Notes: a model not told the origin generated them from the sequence alone. Numbered from the stretch's first letter, positions 22,796 to 35,149 are shown. The stretch: DNA of 64,000 nucleotides from Delphinus delphis (GCF_949987515.2 NC_082695.1:88866104-88930103), one strand, 5' to 3'. A program made the numbers and translations.

Positions 22796-24800
22796 AGTAG
22801 GATGGCCATTTTAACAATATTAATTGTTCCAATCCAAGAGCACAGGGTATCTTTCCATTTCTTTGTATCATTGTATCATCTTCAGTTTTCTTCATCAGTG
22901 TTTTATAGTTTTCAGAGTATAGGTCTTTCACCTCCTTGGTTAAGTTTATTCCTAGGTATTTTATTCTTTTTGATGCAATTTTAAATGGGATTTTTCTTGG
23001 CTTTCTCTTTCTGATAGTTCATCATTAATGTATAGAAAAGCAACAGACTTCTGTATATTAATCTTGTAACCTGTAACTTCACTGAAATCATTTAGTGGTG
23101 GAGACTTTAGGGTTTCCTATGGATAGTATCATATCTTCTGAAAATACTGACAGTTTTACTTCTTCCCTTCCAATTTGGTTACCTTTTATTTCTTTTTTTT
23201 GGTCAGATTGCTGTGGCTAGGGCTTCCAGTACTATGTTAAATATCAGGGGTGAGAGTGGGCATCCTTGTCTTCTTCCTGATTTTAGAGGAAAAGATCTTA
23301 GCTTTTCATCATTGAGTGTGATGTTAGCTGTGGGTTTGTTGTAATGGCCTTTATTATGTTGAGATATATTCTATCTGCTGCAACTTTGATGAGAGATCAT
23401 GAATGCATGTTGCACTTTGTCCAATGCTTTTTCTGTGTGTATTGAGATGATCATGTGATGTTGATCCTTCCTTTTATTAATGTGGTGCATCTCATTGATT
23501 GATTTGTGGATGTTGAACCATTCTTAGGTCCCTGGAATAAATCCCACTTGATCATGGTATATGATCCTTTTATATATTGTTGTATTCAGTTTGCTAATAC
23601 TTTGTTGGGAATTTTTGCATCTATATTCATCAAAGATACTGGCCTGTAATTTTCTTTTTTTGTATTGTCTTTGTCTGGTTCTAGTGTCAGGGTGATGGTG
23701 GCCTTGCAGAATGAATTTGGGAGTGTTGTGTCTTCAGTTTTTTGGAATAGTTTGAGAAGGATGTGTATTAGCTCTTGTTTATATGTTTGGTAGAATTCCT
23801 CTGTGCCACTGTCTGGTCCTGACTTTTGTTTGTTGGCAGGTTTTTTTCTTTTTTTTTTTTTTTTTTTTACTACAAACTCAATTTCACTATTAGTGTTTCA
23901 CAGATTGTCTATTTCTTCCCGATTCAGTCTTGGAAGATTGTATATTTCTAGAAATGTATCCATTTCTTCTAAGTTGTCTTACTTGTTGGCATGTAAGTAT
24001 TCTTAGTGTTCTTTTATGAATTTTTGTATCTCTGTGTTATTGGTTGTTATTTCTCTTCTTTTGTTTGTTTGTTTCTTTTTTTAGCCTCTATTTTTATTTG
24101 TTTCCTCTCTGATCTTTATTATTTCCTTCCTTCTGCTGACTTTGGTCTTTGTTTGTTCTTCTTTTTTTAATTCCTTTCACTGGTAGGTTAGGTTGTTTAT
24201 TTGAGATTTTTGTTTGTTTCTGTATCACTTTAAACTTCCCTTTTAGAACTGCCCTTTTGCTGCATCCCATAGATTTTGGAAAGTTGTGTTTTTATTTCCA
24301 TTTGTCTTGAGGTATTTTCTGAATTCCTCTTTGATTTCTTCATTGACCCAATGTTTTTTTAGTAGCATGTTGTTTAATCTCCACATGTTTGTGCTTTTCC
24401 TATTTTTTGTCCTGTGATTGATTTCTAGTTTTATACTGTTGTGGTCCAAAAAAAAATGTTGATATAATTTCTATCCTTTTAAATTTGTGAGGCTTTTTTG
24501 TGGCCTAGCATGTGATCTGTCCTCAAAAACGTTGCATATGCACTTGAAAACAATGTGTATTTTTCTGTTTTTGGATGGAATGTCCTGTAGATATCTATTA
24601 AGTTCAACTGGTCTATTGTGTCATATAACCACTGTTTCCTTATTGATTCTCTGTTTGGATGAAATATTCATTGATGTAAGTGGGGTGTTAAAGTACACTA
24701 TTATTATTTTATTATTGTCAGTTTCTCCTTTTATGTATTTCAGTATTTGCTTTATATATCTAGAAGCTCCTATATTAGGTGCATTTATGTTAACAAATGT

Positions 24801-25178
24801 TATATCCTCTTCTTTTTTTATAAATTTATTTATTTTATTTTTGGCTGCGTTGGGTCTTCGTTGCTGCGTACAGGCTTTCTCTAGTTGCGGCGAGCGTGGG
24901 CTACTCTTCGTTGTGATGCGCGGGCTTCTCATTGCAGTGGTTTCTCTTGTTGTGGAGCACAGGCTCTAGGCGCGCGGGCTTCAGTAGTTGTGGCAGTCGG
25001 GCTCAGTAGTTGTGGCTCGCAGGCTCTAGAGCGCAGGCTCAGTAGTTGTGGTGCACAGGCTTAGTTGCTCCACGGCATGTGGGATCTTCCCAGACCAGGG
25101 CTCGAACCCATGTCCCCTGCATTGGCAGGCGGATTCTTAACCACTGTGCCACCAGGGAAGTCCCTATATCCTCTTCTT
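24801..25178 (-). mobile_element. Long tRNA-derived SINE with perfect TSD in L1
   Basis: The SINE (24815-25164) begins with T-rich TTATAAATTTATTTATTTTA and GGCTGCGTTGGGTCTTCGTT and ends ACCAGGGAAGTCCC. It is flanked by identical 14-bp TATATCCTCTTCTT at 24801-24814 and 25165-25178. Confidence 0.95.
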
Positions 25179-25389
25179 GTGTTGATTCTTTTATCATTAT
25201 AAAATGCCCTTCTTTGTCTTTTGTATAGACATTGTTTTAAAGTCTGTTTTGCCTGATATGAGTATTGTTACCCCAGCTTTCTTGACATTTCCATTTGCAT
25301 GCAGTATCTTTTTCTATCCCTTACTTTCAGTCTGTGTGTGTCTTTAGCTCTGAAATGAGTCTTTTGTAAGCAGCATACATATGGGTCTT

Positions 25390-25506
25390 TGTTTTTTTGG
25401 CTGTGCTGTGTGGCATGTGGTATCTTAGTTCCCAGACCAGGGATCAAACCTATGCCCCCTGCAATGGAAGCGTGGAGTCTTAACCACTGGACTGCCAGGA
25501 AGTCCC
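25390..25506 (-). mobile_element. Short tRNA-derived SINE nested in L1
   Basis: GGCATGTGGTATCTTAGTTC, CCAGGGATCAAACC and TTAACCACTGGACTGCCAGG mark a short minus-oriented copy that splits the L1 ORF2 endonuclease region just after its start. Confidence 0.9.
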
Positions 25507-27985
25507 TAGCCAACCTATGACTTTTGATTGGTGCGTTTAGTCCATTGACATTTAAAGTGATTACTGATAGGAATGTACTTATTGCCATTTTGTTACTTGT
25601 TTGCTGATTGTTTTTGTAGTTCTCTGTCTTCCTTTAGTTTCTTCTCTTGTGGTTTGATGATTTGCTTTAGTGTTCCTTTCTCTCTAGTTTTTCTGTATCT
25701 ATTGTAGGTTTTTGATTTGTGGTTACCATGGGGTTCATATATTTTGACCTATAACTATATCTACCTGTTTTTTTTTTACCTGTTTTAAACTTGTAGTCAT
25801 TTAAGTTCAAAAAGATCTAAAAGATTCTTCTAAAAGAGCTACATTTTTCTTACTTTCACATGTTACGAGTTTTTGATGTCATATTTTACATCTTCATGTT
25901 TATCCCTTAACTGTTTATTATAGTTCATTTTACAATTTTTTGCTTTTTAATTTTTGTACTAGCTTACTGAAGTGGTCAATCACAGCCTTTAATATACATT
26001 TGACTTTACTAGTGGGATTTTTCCTTTCCTATGGATTCTTTGTTCTTGTAGCCTTTTGTTTTCCGCTTTAGCATTTCTTTTAGGGTCAGTTTAGTATTGA
26101 TGAACTCTTTTTGTTTTTGCTTATCTGAGAAATTCTTGATCTCTCCCTCAATTCTGACTGGTTATTTTGCTGGGTGGAGTATCCTAGTTTGTAGATTTTT
26201 CCCTTTCAGCACTTTATATCATGCCCTTCCATTCTGGCCTGCAAAGTTTCTGCAGAAAAATCAGCTGCTAGCCTTTTGGGAGTTCCCTTGTATGTGACTC
26301 TTGGTTTTTCTCTTGCTGCCATTAGAATTCTCTCTTTAACTTCTGCTGTTTTCATTATGACATGTCTTTGTGTGGGTGTCTTTGGGTTCATCTTGTTTGG
26401 GACTGTTCTTCCTGTACCTGAATATCTGTTTCCTTCTGCAGTTTGGGAAGTTTTCAGCCATAATTTCATCAAATACATTTTGACTCCTTTTTCTCTCTTC
26501 TCCTTCTGGGACCCCTATAATTCAAATGTTGGTATGCTTGATGTTGTCCCAAAGGTTCCTTAAACTGTTTTCTTTTTTATGTTTCTCTTCTAGCTGTTCT
26601 GAATGAGTGATTTCCATTACTCTATCTTCCAGATCACTTAGTATTCTTCTGTATCACCTAGTCTGCTGTTAATTCCTCTTGTGTATTTTTCATTTCAGTT
26701 ATTGTATTCTTCAGTTCTGAGGGGTTCTTTTAATATTTTCTAGTTCCTTGTTAAATCTGTCATGTGTTCATCTCTTTTTTTTCAGTCAGTATTCTTATTC
26801 CCAATGCTGTGAACTCTTCATCTGGTAAATTGTTTATCTGTGTTACATTAGTTGTTCTCACAAGGGTTTTTGTGTTCTTTCATTTGAAACAAATTCCTTC
26901 TCATTTTGCTTATCTTTCTCTGTCTCTGTGAAACTAGATGAAGCAGTTACCGATCCCAGTCTTGGAGGGGTGGCCTTGTGTGGGGATGTCCCGACACAGT
27001 CTGCGTGTGCCAGCTGCTTTGCTGGGAGAGCTGGATCTGACGTGAGCATGAGTCACATCTTCCCCCAGGGTGTGCTGGCACCTACCACCTTGGTAGGAGG
27101 TGGGGCTGGATGTGGAGGTGGCAGAGTCAGGTGTGAGCTGGGTTCTCAGACCCTGAGGGTCAGTCTGAGCTGGTTCGTTCCCTGTAGGTGTGTGCCCTCC
27201 CTCCGAGCGTCAGCACCTTTGCTCCAGAGGGGAGTGCACTGGAGCGGGCGCCCAGGGCTTGCTGGGGGGTGCCTGAGCAGCACGGGCACCAGTCACAGTT
27301 GCAGCCAATCCTGACCTGCTATGAATGCCAGTAATAGCCATCCTCGCCCTGTTCAGGTGCCATGCTGGGTTGAGTCAGCTCTGGCTCCTCAACCAAGCAC
27401 TCTCCTCAGCTGCAGCGGCCTTCACCCTCCTGAGTGCGGTGCGGGCTGCACCACAGAGCGAGAGGGGCCACAGGGGGTGCTCAGTGTGGGCCGGGCCATG
27501 GCCCGGGTTGGTGTGGAGACTGACCAGAGCCCGGGCAGTTTCTGTCTGCTTCCTCCACTTGGCCCGGGAGTGAGCAGGCATGTGCCCACTCTTCACAAGT
27601 AGAGTCTGGGTTTGTCACATCCCCACTGCTGGTTCCACTGGTTTTCAAACCAGCTAAGGGGACTTGGCCTCCTCGTGTTGGACCCCAGGGCCGGGGTGCC
27701 CAGAGGTGGTTCCAACTGCTCACTCCCCAGGGAGGGTCTCCTGAGTCAGTGTCATCCCCCTCCTTTGTGACCCCTCCCAGGGGCGCAGGTCCCGACCTGA
27801 TCGCTTCTCCCCTCTTCCTACTCAGCCCTGTAGGGCTCTGTCTTACAGCCTTGGTTATAGAGGAATCCTTCTGCCAGTTTCCAGTGAGAATTGCTCCACA
27901 TGTAGATATATTTTGATGTGTTTGTGGGGGTAGGTGAGCCCCGTGTCCTCTTCCTCTTCCATCTTGATGTCCTCTGGAAAAAGCT

Positions 27986-28195
27986 TTTTTAAAAAATTGT
28001 ATTGAGGTATAGTTAATTTACAATGTTGTGTTTAATTTCTGCTGTACAGCAAAGTGACTCAGTTATACATATATATATTGTTTTTCAGTTCTTTTCCATT
28101 GTGGTTTGACATGGGATTTTGAATATAGTTCCCTGTGCTCTACAGTAGGACCTTGTTGTGTATCTGTGGCAGTAGCTTTTACAGTATAGAAATAT
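27986..28195 (-). repeat. L1 3'-UTR end
   Basis: AATTGTATTGAGGTATAGTT, then TCTGCTGTACAGCAAAGTGA and AGTTCCCTGTGCTCTACAGT, form the antisense of the extreme 3' end of a cetartiodactyl L1, with the T-run at 28004. The expected ORF2 does not follow. Confidence 0.88.
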
Positions 28196-30100
28196 GTAGT
28201 CCTGTGGGACTGCTGTGGAGGCCTTGCTGGCCACCAGACGGGCGATCTGAGGTGTCCCCTGGGCAATAGTTGCAAAAACTGGGGCTCTAGACGAGTTTAT
28301 AAGCTCCTTTCTGGAAGATACCGCTGAGCGGGAGTGTGAGGCAGAGGGGGCGCGTAGGATGGTGTCCCAGCCCGCGTTCCCTGAGAGCACCTCTGTTCCA
28401 GGGCCTCGGGCTGAGCCACACCTGGAGCCTGACCCTCAGGCCGAAGCTCCGGGACAGGAAGTAGGCCTCTTTCACGGAGAGAGTCGGGGTGTGTTCCGGT
28501 GTGGTGTCTGTGCGGTGTCCTGGGGTGGGACCCTGCCAAGAGCTGTCTCTGACCGTCACAGTCCTGTGGGCCCAGGAGCACAAGCCCACTGGCCGCCAGA
28601 GCCGGGTGTTCACGGGCATCCCGGGGCAGCAACAGTGGGACACCAGCGGTGTGTAGGAGCTCCCCCCGAGCCGTGGGCTCTGGACGTGCTGGAGCGAGGA
28701 TGCAAACACCCAGCTCTCGAGGTCTCTGGAAAGGTTTGCGCTCAGCCCTTAGATGTTGTGTGTCAGCCTGCTCCTCAGGCTTCTGCCTTGCTGGTGAGCC
28801 AGTAGGGCCTCTTTCACAGGAAGACTGAGCTCCTGGGCCTGCTGCCTCTTGTTGTGCCCTGAGGGTGGTAGCTGTCTGAGACTCCGCCTCCACTGGTTAT
28901 GGTGCTGTGGGACCTGTCCGTGTAAGGCCCACTGGCAACTGGAGCCGGGTGACGTGGAGGTGTCGCCTGGCAGCAGCTGCAAAAATCAGGGCGCCAGAGG
29001 GTATAAACTCCTCTCTGGGAGATACCAGTGAGGTGCAGCAAGGCAGGGGGTGGGCAGGAAGATTGCATCCACCAGCCTCCATTCCCTGGAGCACCTCTTG
29101 GGCCCCTGCAAGCCTGCCATTTCAGAGGCCTGCCCCTCAGGCCAAAGCCCCTGGACAGCAAATAGGCCTCTATCTCACAAAGACGGGCGAATGTTTTGGT
29201 CTGTTATCTGTGCAGCGCCCTGGGTTGTAGCCTGCCAAGAACTCTCTCCAATGTTACAGTCCCAGGGGACCCAGAAACGCAAGCCCTCGGTGTTCAGAGC
29301 CAGGTGATCAAGGGGCATCCCCTGGGCCGAAGCCTCAAAAGCCAGGCACCTGACGTAAGAACCGGGGCACTGGTGTGTGTAAGAGCTCCCCTCCCAGAGG
29401 TGCTGGTGCTGTGGGCGTGGCAGAGAGAGCGGTGAAGACATGCACCCTCCCAGGAGACAGGAAAAATGATGGGGCTTGCCGGCCCTCACGAGGCAGAGAG
29501 AGAGCCAGGATGGCTCCACAGAGACAAAAGGAGAAAGGTCTCAGTTAACCAACAGGCCACCCCCAGCTTTAGCAAGAGGGAGCACAGTGGCAGCGCCAGC
29601 GCCCTGTCCCTGGAGAGTGTCCCACCAGGCCTGGCTCCTCGGGCCGAGGCTCTGAGATCAGCCAGTGAGCCTCTGCCGTCAAGTCTGGGCCCTGGGCTGA
29701 GTGAGCCTGCGTGTCAGGGCGCCTCTGGGCCTCCTGAAGCCTGCTGGGTCTCGCGGATGCGGGGCTGGGTGGGCTGCAAGCCAGATGTTTTGGGGGCCCG
29801 TCTCTCGCCGGGGCGCCCTTTGTGGGGTGCAACCTCTGGCTCCTCAGGGAGAAGCTCCAGGTTTGTGATTCCCTCCTTGTGGTGGGCAGCTGTGCCAGGG
29901 GTGGGTTTATGGGGAGACTGTGTCAGCCTCTCCTACCCGCTTCCACGTGGCTCTTGTCTCGTTTGTCAACGTGAGGTAGCTGCTCGGCGAGTTGAAGGTC
30001 TTTTTCAGAGGAGATGGTCGCACCTGCAGCTGTAGACGTGTGTCTGGAGGAGGGGAGTTCAGGGTCTTCCTGAGTCACCCCACTCTGGGTCCCGATGGCT
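28196..30100 (-). repeat. L1 5'-UTR with about 350-bp tandem monomers
   Basis: GC-rich sequence is built of about four imperfect head-to-tail units starting near 28201, 28561, 28900 and 29260; shared landmarks are GGCCTCTTTCACGGAGAGAG, AGCTCCTTTCTGGAAGATAC and ACCCTGCCAAGAGCTGTCTC. The far end (29930-30100), read on the minus strand, resembles an L1 5' end (GACTCAGGAAGACCCTGAAC, TCTACAGCTGCAGGTGCGAC). I therefore read it as the 5' UTR of a minus-oriented L1 whose ORFs are missing. The long chance frames here on both strands (for example 28297-28893 and 29466-30035) are not genes. Confidence 0.65.
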
Positions 30101-30204
30101 GCAGTTTGGGGCATCAGTTTGGCAGCGTTTCAGCCTTCTTTTTCCTGCTGTGCTTGCAACTTTTCCATGAGATTGTTTCCAAAGAGAAAGAGAACTTCAA
30201 AAAT

Positions 30205-30345
30205 GTTCATACCCTTTGATTCAGTGATTTCATCTAGGAATCTATCCTAGAGAAATAATCAGAAATCTAAGCCACGATTGATGTATAAAGCTTCCACACT
30301 TTTTGTAATATAAACACTGTAAATAACCCAGTGTCTCAGGGCCTT
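30205..30345 (+). repeat. Old L1 fragment (ORF2 C-terminus)
   Basis: ATTTCATCTAGGAATCTATC, CTAGAGAAATAATCAGAAAT and the following text match the ancient L1M/HAL1-type segment after the ORF2 zinc-knuckle region. It is short and diverged. Confidence 0.65.
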
Positions 30346-32418
30346 TGTGCTTTTCGTGTGTCTACGCTTTGTTACTTCAGTGCTGAACTGTCTAGACGCC
30401 TACGGGGCCATCTTTCTTCAGGGGTTATATTTTTGAGAGTCACACTTTGTGAAGCACCTTGTGGATAGTTTGGGTTGGTACACTTGAAGACAAGGCGGAA
30501 GGAAATGGCTCTGTGGGTAGAAATCTAGGTTCAGTATTTGAAGGTGTCTGATGTGCACTTCTGAATGGGCTCAGATACTTGTGGCGTTTCAGGGCTCCCG
30601 CCTGAACACCCAAAGAGCCCGAGTGGAAACAGGTGCAGCAGAGGCTTCCGATAGCACCAGGTCTGTGCAGGGGCAGGAATATGGACGTTGAGCCGGAAGC
30701 CTCGACTTAGTCTCGGTTGGCCTTGCACAGCCGGCGACTGGCCTCGCTCAGCCGGGCACTGAGGGAGGCGTCGTGAGGGCCGCGAGGGGTGCCGCTGTCG
30801 GCTGTGAAGCTGCTAAGGGGAGTGGGGATGAAGCGTCTGTACGGACGGAGCAGCTGCAGTGGGCAGGCGGAGGCTTGTCCCGGGGTCACAGTGTTTCTCA
30901 GTGGAGCGGCGCTGGCAGTGCAGTCCCAGCAGCACCATTTCCGCGCTCCCAGCACGGCGTCATCCACGGGGGTCTAACTCGTTGCCAGCAGCCCCGGGAG
31001 GCACTGTTTCCGTCACCCCCACCCCACCGCCAGCCTGAGGGTCCACAGGGACCTCCAGGTTCCCTGCCAAAGTGTCTTCACTCTGCCAGGCATTTCAGAC
31101 AGAGGAGATTTCACGTGGGGAACTGATTACAGCTGCCCCCCAACCCACCGCCAGCCGGGGCTGGTGGGATAGAACAGGGGTGATGACCAGTTTGGCTATA
31201 GAGGCAGGAAGCCAGGTGACGAGGACGGGAATGCCGGAGAGGCTGCCCTTCCTCCCACCTGCCAGAGACCGCTTGGAGGCCGGTGTCTTGGGGTCCGGCG
31301 CTGTGGCTGGCACACTTCTCCCTCGGCACCACAGAGCATGGGAGGGCGGGCCTGCATCCGAAGAGCGGAAGGTGAGCCACTAGCAACTTAAGGTGTTGTC
31401 AACTCACCTCAGATTGTGGCACTGCTGCCAGGCAGCCGGTGTGATACGTCCCTCTTCGCTGCCAAAGCCCCAGTTTTGTCTGGGTGGCCATTCCTCCCAT
31501 CGTGGTGGAGATGGGCTCCACATCCAGGGTCCACGCCCACTGCCCTGGCTAGTGCTGGATTTGGAGCGTCACGTGGCCTGGAGCTCCACTATCTACCCGT
31601 GTGGACAGAGCTGGCCTTTTCTCACGTCTAGTGAGGGGTCGCCAGTCCTGGCGGGTGAGTGTCCTAAGTCAGGAGCAGTAAGGTACTGCCGACCCCACAT
31701 ATGCGTTCTCATTTACTGTGTTTATTTAATGCATATGTGTTCTTTGATCTTAATTTGTACCTGAACCTGGATTTATAGTCTGAGAACTTTCACGTTGCAC
31801 AAGGGCGGGGCTGGGAAAATCGGGCTCTGCGTGGTTCACCCGCAAGGTCAGACTGATCCCAGCCCCGAGCTGTGGCCGCAGTGGGATGATGTTTCGTCAG
31901 CACTAAACATCCTGACCACGAACGTAGCCTTTTCTGCGTTTTGAACCCGAGTTCAACCTGGGATACTGACAAGGGGCCGGGATGGTGGGAGTGGAAACCA
32001 TGCAGCCCCTGAGGGAGCAAAGAGAATATGAGCACACAAATTAGGAACAACGTACAGGAGTCCAGGGAGTGCACTTTGTTCCTGTCTAAGAAAGTTCTCA
32101 CTAATAAACACACCTGTCCCATGCCGGGGAGCCTGACCCCTGACCCCTGACCCTGGGGCATGAGGAGGAGCTGGGGTGAGTGAGCCAGAGGAAAACGGGC
32201 TGTGGTTAGGGTAAGCTGGCTGCTGCTGAGCACGGCTGGGTCTCCCAAATAGGCTACCATTCTAGCAGCATTCAGTTCTCTAAGGTGCTTTTAAACACAG
32301 AAATCATGATTCTGAAGAAAGGAAGAGAAAGGATGTTTAGGGTCAGTGGCCCAGAACAGGGAAGTTTCCCTTTGATATTTTCTACCTGAGTGATCCTGGT
32401 ATGAGCAGAGCAGCCCTT
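30346..32418. other. Intergenic, includes GC-rich block 30.6-31.6 kb
   Basis: No gene is recognised. The part from about 30600 to 31640 is GC-rich with scattered CpGs (for example CAGCCGGCGACTGGCCTCGC near 30729) and contains overlapping open frames of 60-123 residues on both strands without recognisable domains. It could be a small, decayed CpG island or an unannotated non-coding transcript. A small CTGACCC triplication lies near 32130-32155. Confidence 0.4.
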
Positions 32419-32658
32419 CAGTGTATATTCTTTTTTTTTTTTTTTTTTTTTTTGCGTTACGCAGGCCTCTCACTGTTGTGGCCTCTCCCGCTGCGGAGCA
32501 CAGCCTGCAGACGCGCAGGCTCAGTGGCCATGGCTCACGAGCCCAGCCGCTCTGCGGCATGTGGGATCTTCCCGGGCCAAGGCACGAACCCGTGTCCCCT
32601 GCATCGGCAGGCAGACTCTCAACCACTGCGCCACCAGGGAAGCCCAGTGTATATTCTT
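32419..32658 (-). mobile_element. CHR SINE with perfect TSD
   Basis: A full-length minus-oriented copy (about 32432-32644) starts with a T-run of about 20 and ends ACCAGGGAAGCCC. CAGTGTATATTC followed by T-run at 32419-32431 is repeated as CAGTGTATATTCTT at 32645-32658, the target-site duplication. Confidence 0.95.
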
Positions 32659-32784
32659 GATGTCATTTATGCTGGATGACAAATCCTGGAACCACTATTG
32701 TTAGATGGACTGGAGGTTTATGGCTCAGTCCAGAATAATTCAAGGAGGAGACTGGTGTTTTTCCTTAGTGGGAACTGTGTGGAT

Positions 32785-33166
32785 GAATGTTGCATTTCTT
32801 TTTTTTATAAATTTATTTATTTATTTTTTGGCTGCATTGGGTCTTCGTTGCTGTGCTCGGGCTTTTTCTAGTTGCGTTGAGCGGGGGCGACTCTTGGTTG
32901 TGGTGCACGGGCTTCTCACTGTGGTGGCTTCTCTTGTTGCGGAGCACGGGCTCTAGGTGCGTGGGCTTCAGTAGTTGTGGCACACAGGCTCAGGAGTCGT
33001 GGCTTGTGGGCTCTAGAGCACAGGCTCAGTAGTTGTGGCACACGGGCTTAGTTACTCCGCGGCATGTGGGATCTTCCCAGACCAAGGCTCGAACCCATGT
33101 CCCCTGAATTGGCAGGTGCATTCTCAACCACTGCATCACCAGGGAAGCCCCGAATGTTGCATTTCT
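32785..33166 (-). mobile_element. Long tRNA-derived SINE with perfect TSD
   Basis: The element (32800-33151) opens with a T-rich stretch and GGCTGCATTGGGTCTTCGTT and ends ATCACCAGGGAAGCCC. The 15-bp GAATGTTGCATTTCT is identical at 32785-32799 and 33152-33166. Confidence 0.95.
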
Positions 33167-33640
33167 GGAAGCAGATAGATGGGGCGGGAAAAGTACTGGA
33201 TGTCAAAAAATATGGGTGTGAATTATGGCTCTGCAAATTACCATGTGATCCCGGAAATATCAGTCTACCTTTACTTCTTCGTTTTATAAAGTAATGGTAA
33301 AAATTTACAATATCCTCCTTCTGGTTTTGTTTTTATTCATAGCAGTTACTGGCAAACAAAATATTACATCTTATACTCATTTTTTATTATCTGTTTCTAA
33401 AGTACAAGGTCCATGGAAACATTTGTATGCTCCCACTCACTAAATAAAAAAACTAAGAGAATATAACAACCTCTGAACAAAGAGCTTATGCTGGTTTAGG
33501 AGACAAAACACATAAAACCAAAACAGCAACCTGAGGATATTGAGTAGGGTTTGCAGTGCTTCCCTGAGTCCCTGGAAGCTGGTCTATGGAAGCTGCTTCT
33601 CACCTGTGCTCTGGGCTTCGGGTGGGGTTCATATGAAAAA
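33167..33640. other. Intergenic, no gene seen
   Basis: This AT-rich spacer separates two SINEs. Nothing is recognised in it. Confidence 0.45.
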
Positions 33641-33641
33641 T

Positions 33642-33864
33642 GTAACTCGGGGGGCTTCCCTGGTGGCGCAGTGGTTGAGAGTCCGCCTGCCGATGCAGGG
33701 GACACGGGTTCGTGCCCCGGTCCGGGAGGATCCCGCGTGCCGCGGAGCGTCTGGGCCCGTGAGCCATGGCCGCTGAGCCTGCGTGTCCGGAGCCTGTGCT
33801 CCGCAGCGGGAGAAGCCACAGCAGTGAGAGGCCTGCGTACCGCAAAAAAAAAAAGTAACTTGGT
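33642..33864 (+). mobile_element. CHR SINE, plus orientation, with TSD
   Basis: The plus-oriented copy (33651-33855) opens GGGGCTTCCCTGGTGGCGCA, has the B-box-like GGGTTCGTGCCCC and ends GCGTACCGC plus an A-tail. GTAACTCGG (33642-33650) and GTAACTTGG (33856-33864) form a 9-bp duplication with one change. Because it retains both tRNA boxes and an A-tail, this is one of the best-preserved SINE copies here. Confidence 0.95.
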
Positions 33865-35149
33865 CCTGGAGCAATCAGGCAGACGACTCAGTTTGCCGTG
33901 AAACACCTGTAGTCTCGCTCAACAGATCACTGGGGTCCCTACTAGAAGTAAAACTTGTGTGCAAAGAGCTCTTCCCCCGGCACGCTGGCTTGGGGTCAAG
34001 AGGGTTCAGGTTAAGAAATGTGTTTCCTGTCAAAGCTCCCTCGGGAGGGAGCGTGGAAAATGGCACTGGTTTCCTGGGCTGGGGACACCAATGGTGAATC
34101 ATTCTGTTTGCTTTTTAGTAACATAGGAACAGTTGATGCCACTCCTTGGAAATGTTGTTCAGTAACGCAATGTTCTCAATCCCTGAAAGTTATCTTTTTG
34201 TGAAGGTAAAGAAGAAAACAAAATAAGTGAGGAAGCGTAAGAGGGTAAAAGAATTTGTATGTTGACTTGGGATGTGTTTGGGATACGAAATACTTAGCAG
34301 ACTGATGTCAGAGGCAGGCAGGAGGAACAGGTGTAGCTGGAATAAAAAGTAAACCACAGAACAGTATTTCTGCCCATCAGGAAATACTTTTTGCAGGCTA
34401 CCTGATATTAGGGTCTCAGTACCAGCATTATCCAGGTATCTTTGCGACTTGCAACAAGACCCCGCTCCCTGTCTCTGGCTACTTTGTGTAAAACTGTGAG
34501 ATACTATATAACCTCACTGATTCGTGGACAGGGTCTCCCTATCAGCTGAAAGGTTGGCCCTCCTGAGATGTCACAGGCTCTGGGGCTGGCAACGTGCATT
34601 ACTACGAGGTCAAGTGACCTGCGCTCCCTGGCAGGTTAGCCAGGTATCTGCCCCTGCATCTCCGACTCCATCACAGGGGCTAACTCAGAGCATGTATCCA
34701 GCTTCAGTACCTGCCTGCCTCAGCTCCACCTCACAGGCTGCGGGGGTGACTGTCCCAATGCTCGAGTCCCCCCAACTCTAAATGGAAAAGGGCTGCCTGC
34801 AGCTCAGCGTCAGTGAGGGGATTCAGCGAGGTGGTGCACACTGGTAAAGCTGAGATAGTTGCGCCTCCTTCTTCCAGGAGTTATTGGTGTTTGCTGCTGT
34901 CAGTCACCTTGACATTTGTAATTTACTGAATGAGATCTTGATGTATTATACATTTAGTAATGTCCGTGATGATAAAGTGTTAATGGAGGTTTTGCAAACC
35001 AGGGTATATTTTGAAAAAGCTGTATAGTAAGTATTCAGAAAAGCTTTTTCAAAAGGACTTCAAAAGAAGGTTCTGGACCTACAACACATCTATCTCCTAT
35101 CAAATACGAGTATAATTTGGTTACCTGAAATGCCTTACTACCTGCTTGA
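33865..35149. other. Intergenic, no gene seen
   Basis: Mixed composition, no recognised gene. A short frame at 34524-34781 has no identifiable product. Confidence 0.45.

Larger units (their letters stand above)
20493..27985 (-). mobile_element. Near-complete minus-strand L1 (degraded)
   Basis: Reading the minus strand from about 27985 downward gives a GC-rich 5' UTR (26900-27985, starting near an AAGATGGAAGAGGAAGAGG block), ORF1 (C-terminal part at 26478-26206, with KERILMAAREK and SADFSAETLQAR-like text), ORF2 from about 25588 (ITLNVNGLNAP endonuclease start) to about 20950, and a 3' UTR ending at a T-run (A-tail) near 20493. Four SINEs are inserted (21957-22165, 22389-22795, 24815-25164, 25390-25506). 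Without them it is about 6.4 kb, the size of a complete L1. Stops and frameshifts make both ORFs non-functional. Confidence 0.88.

Noticed and set aside
28297..30035. Long open frames (198 aa minus, 189 aa plus, 148 aa plus)
   Set aside because: They lie in GC-rich, internally repeated sequence read as L1 5' UTR, overlap frames on the other strand, and show no domain.
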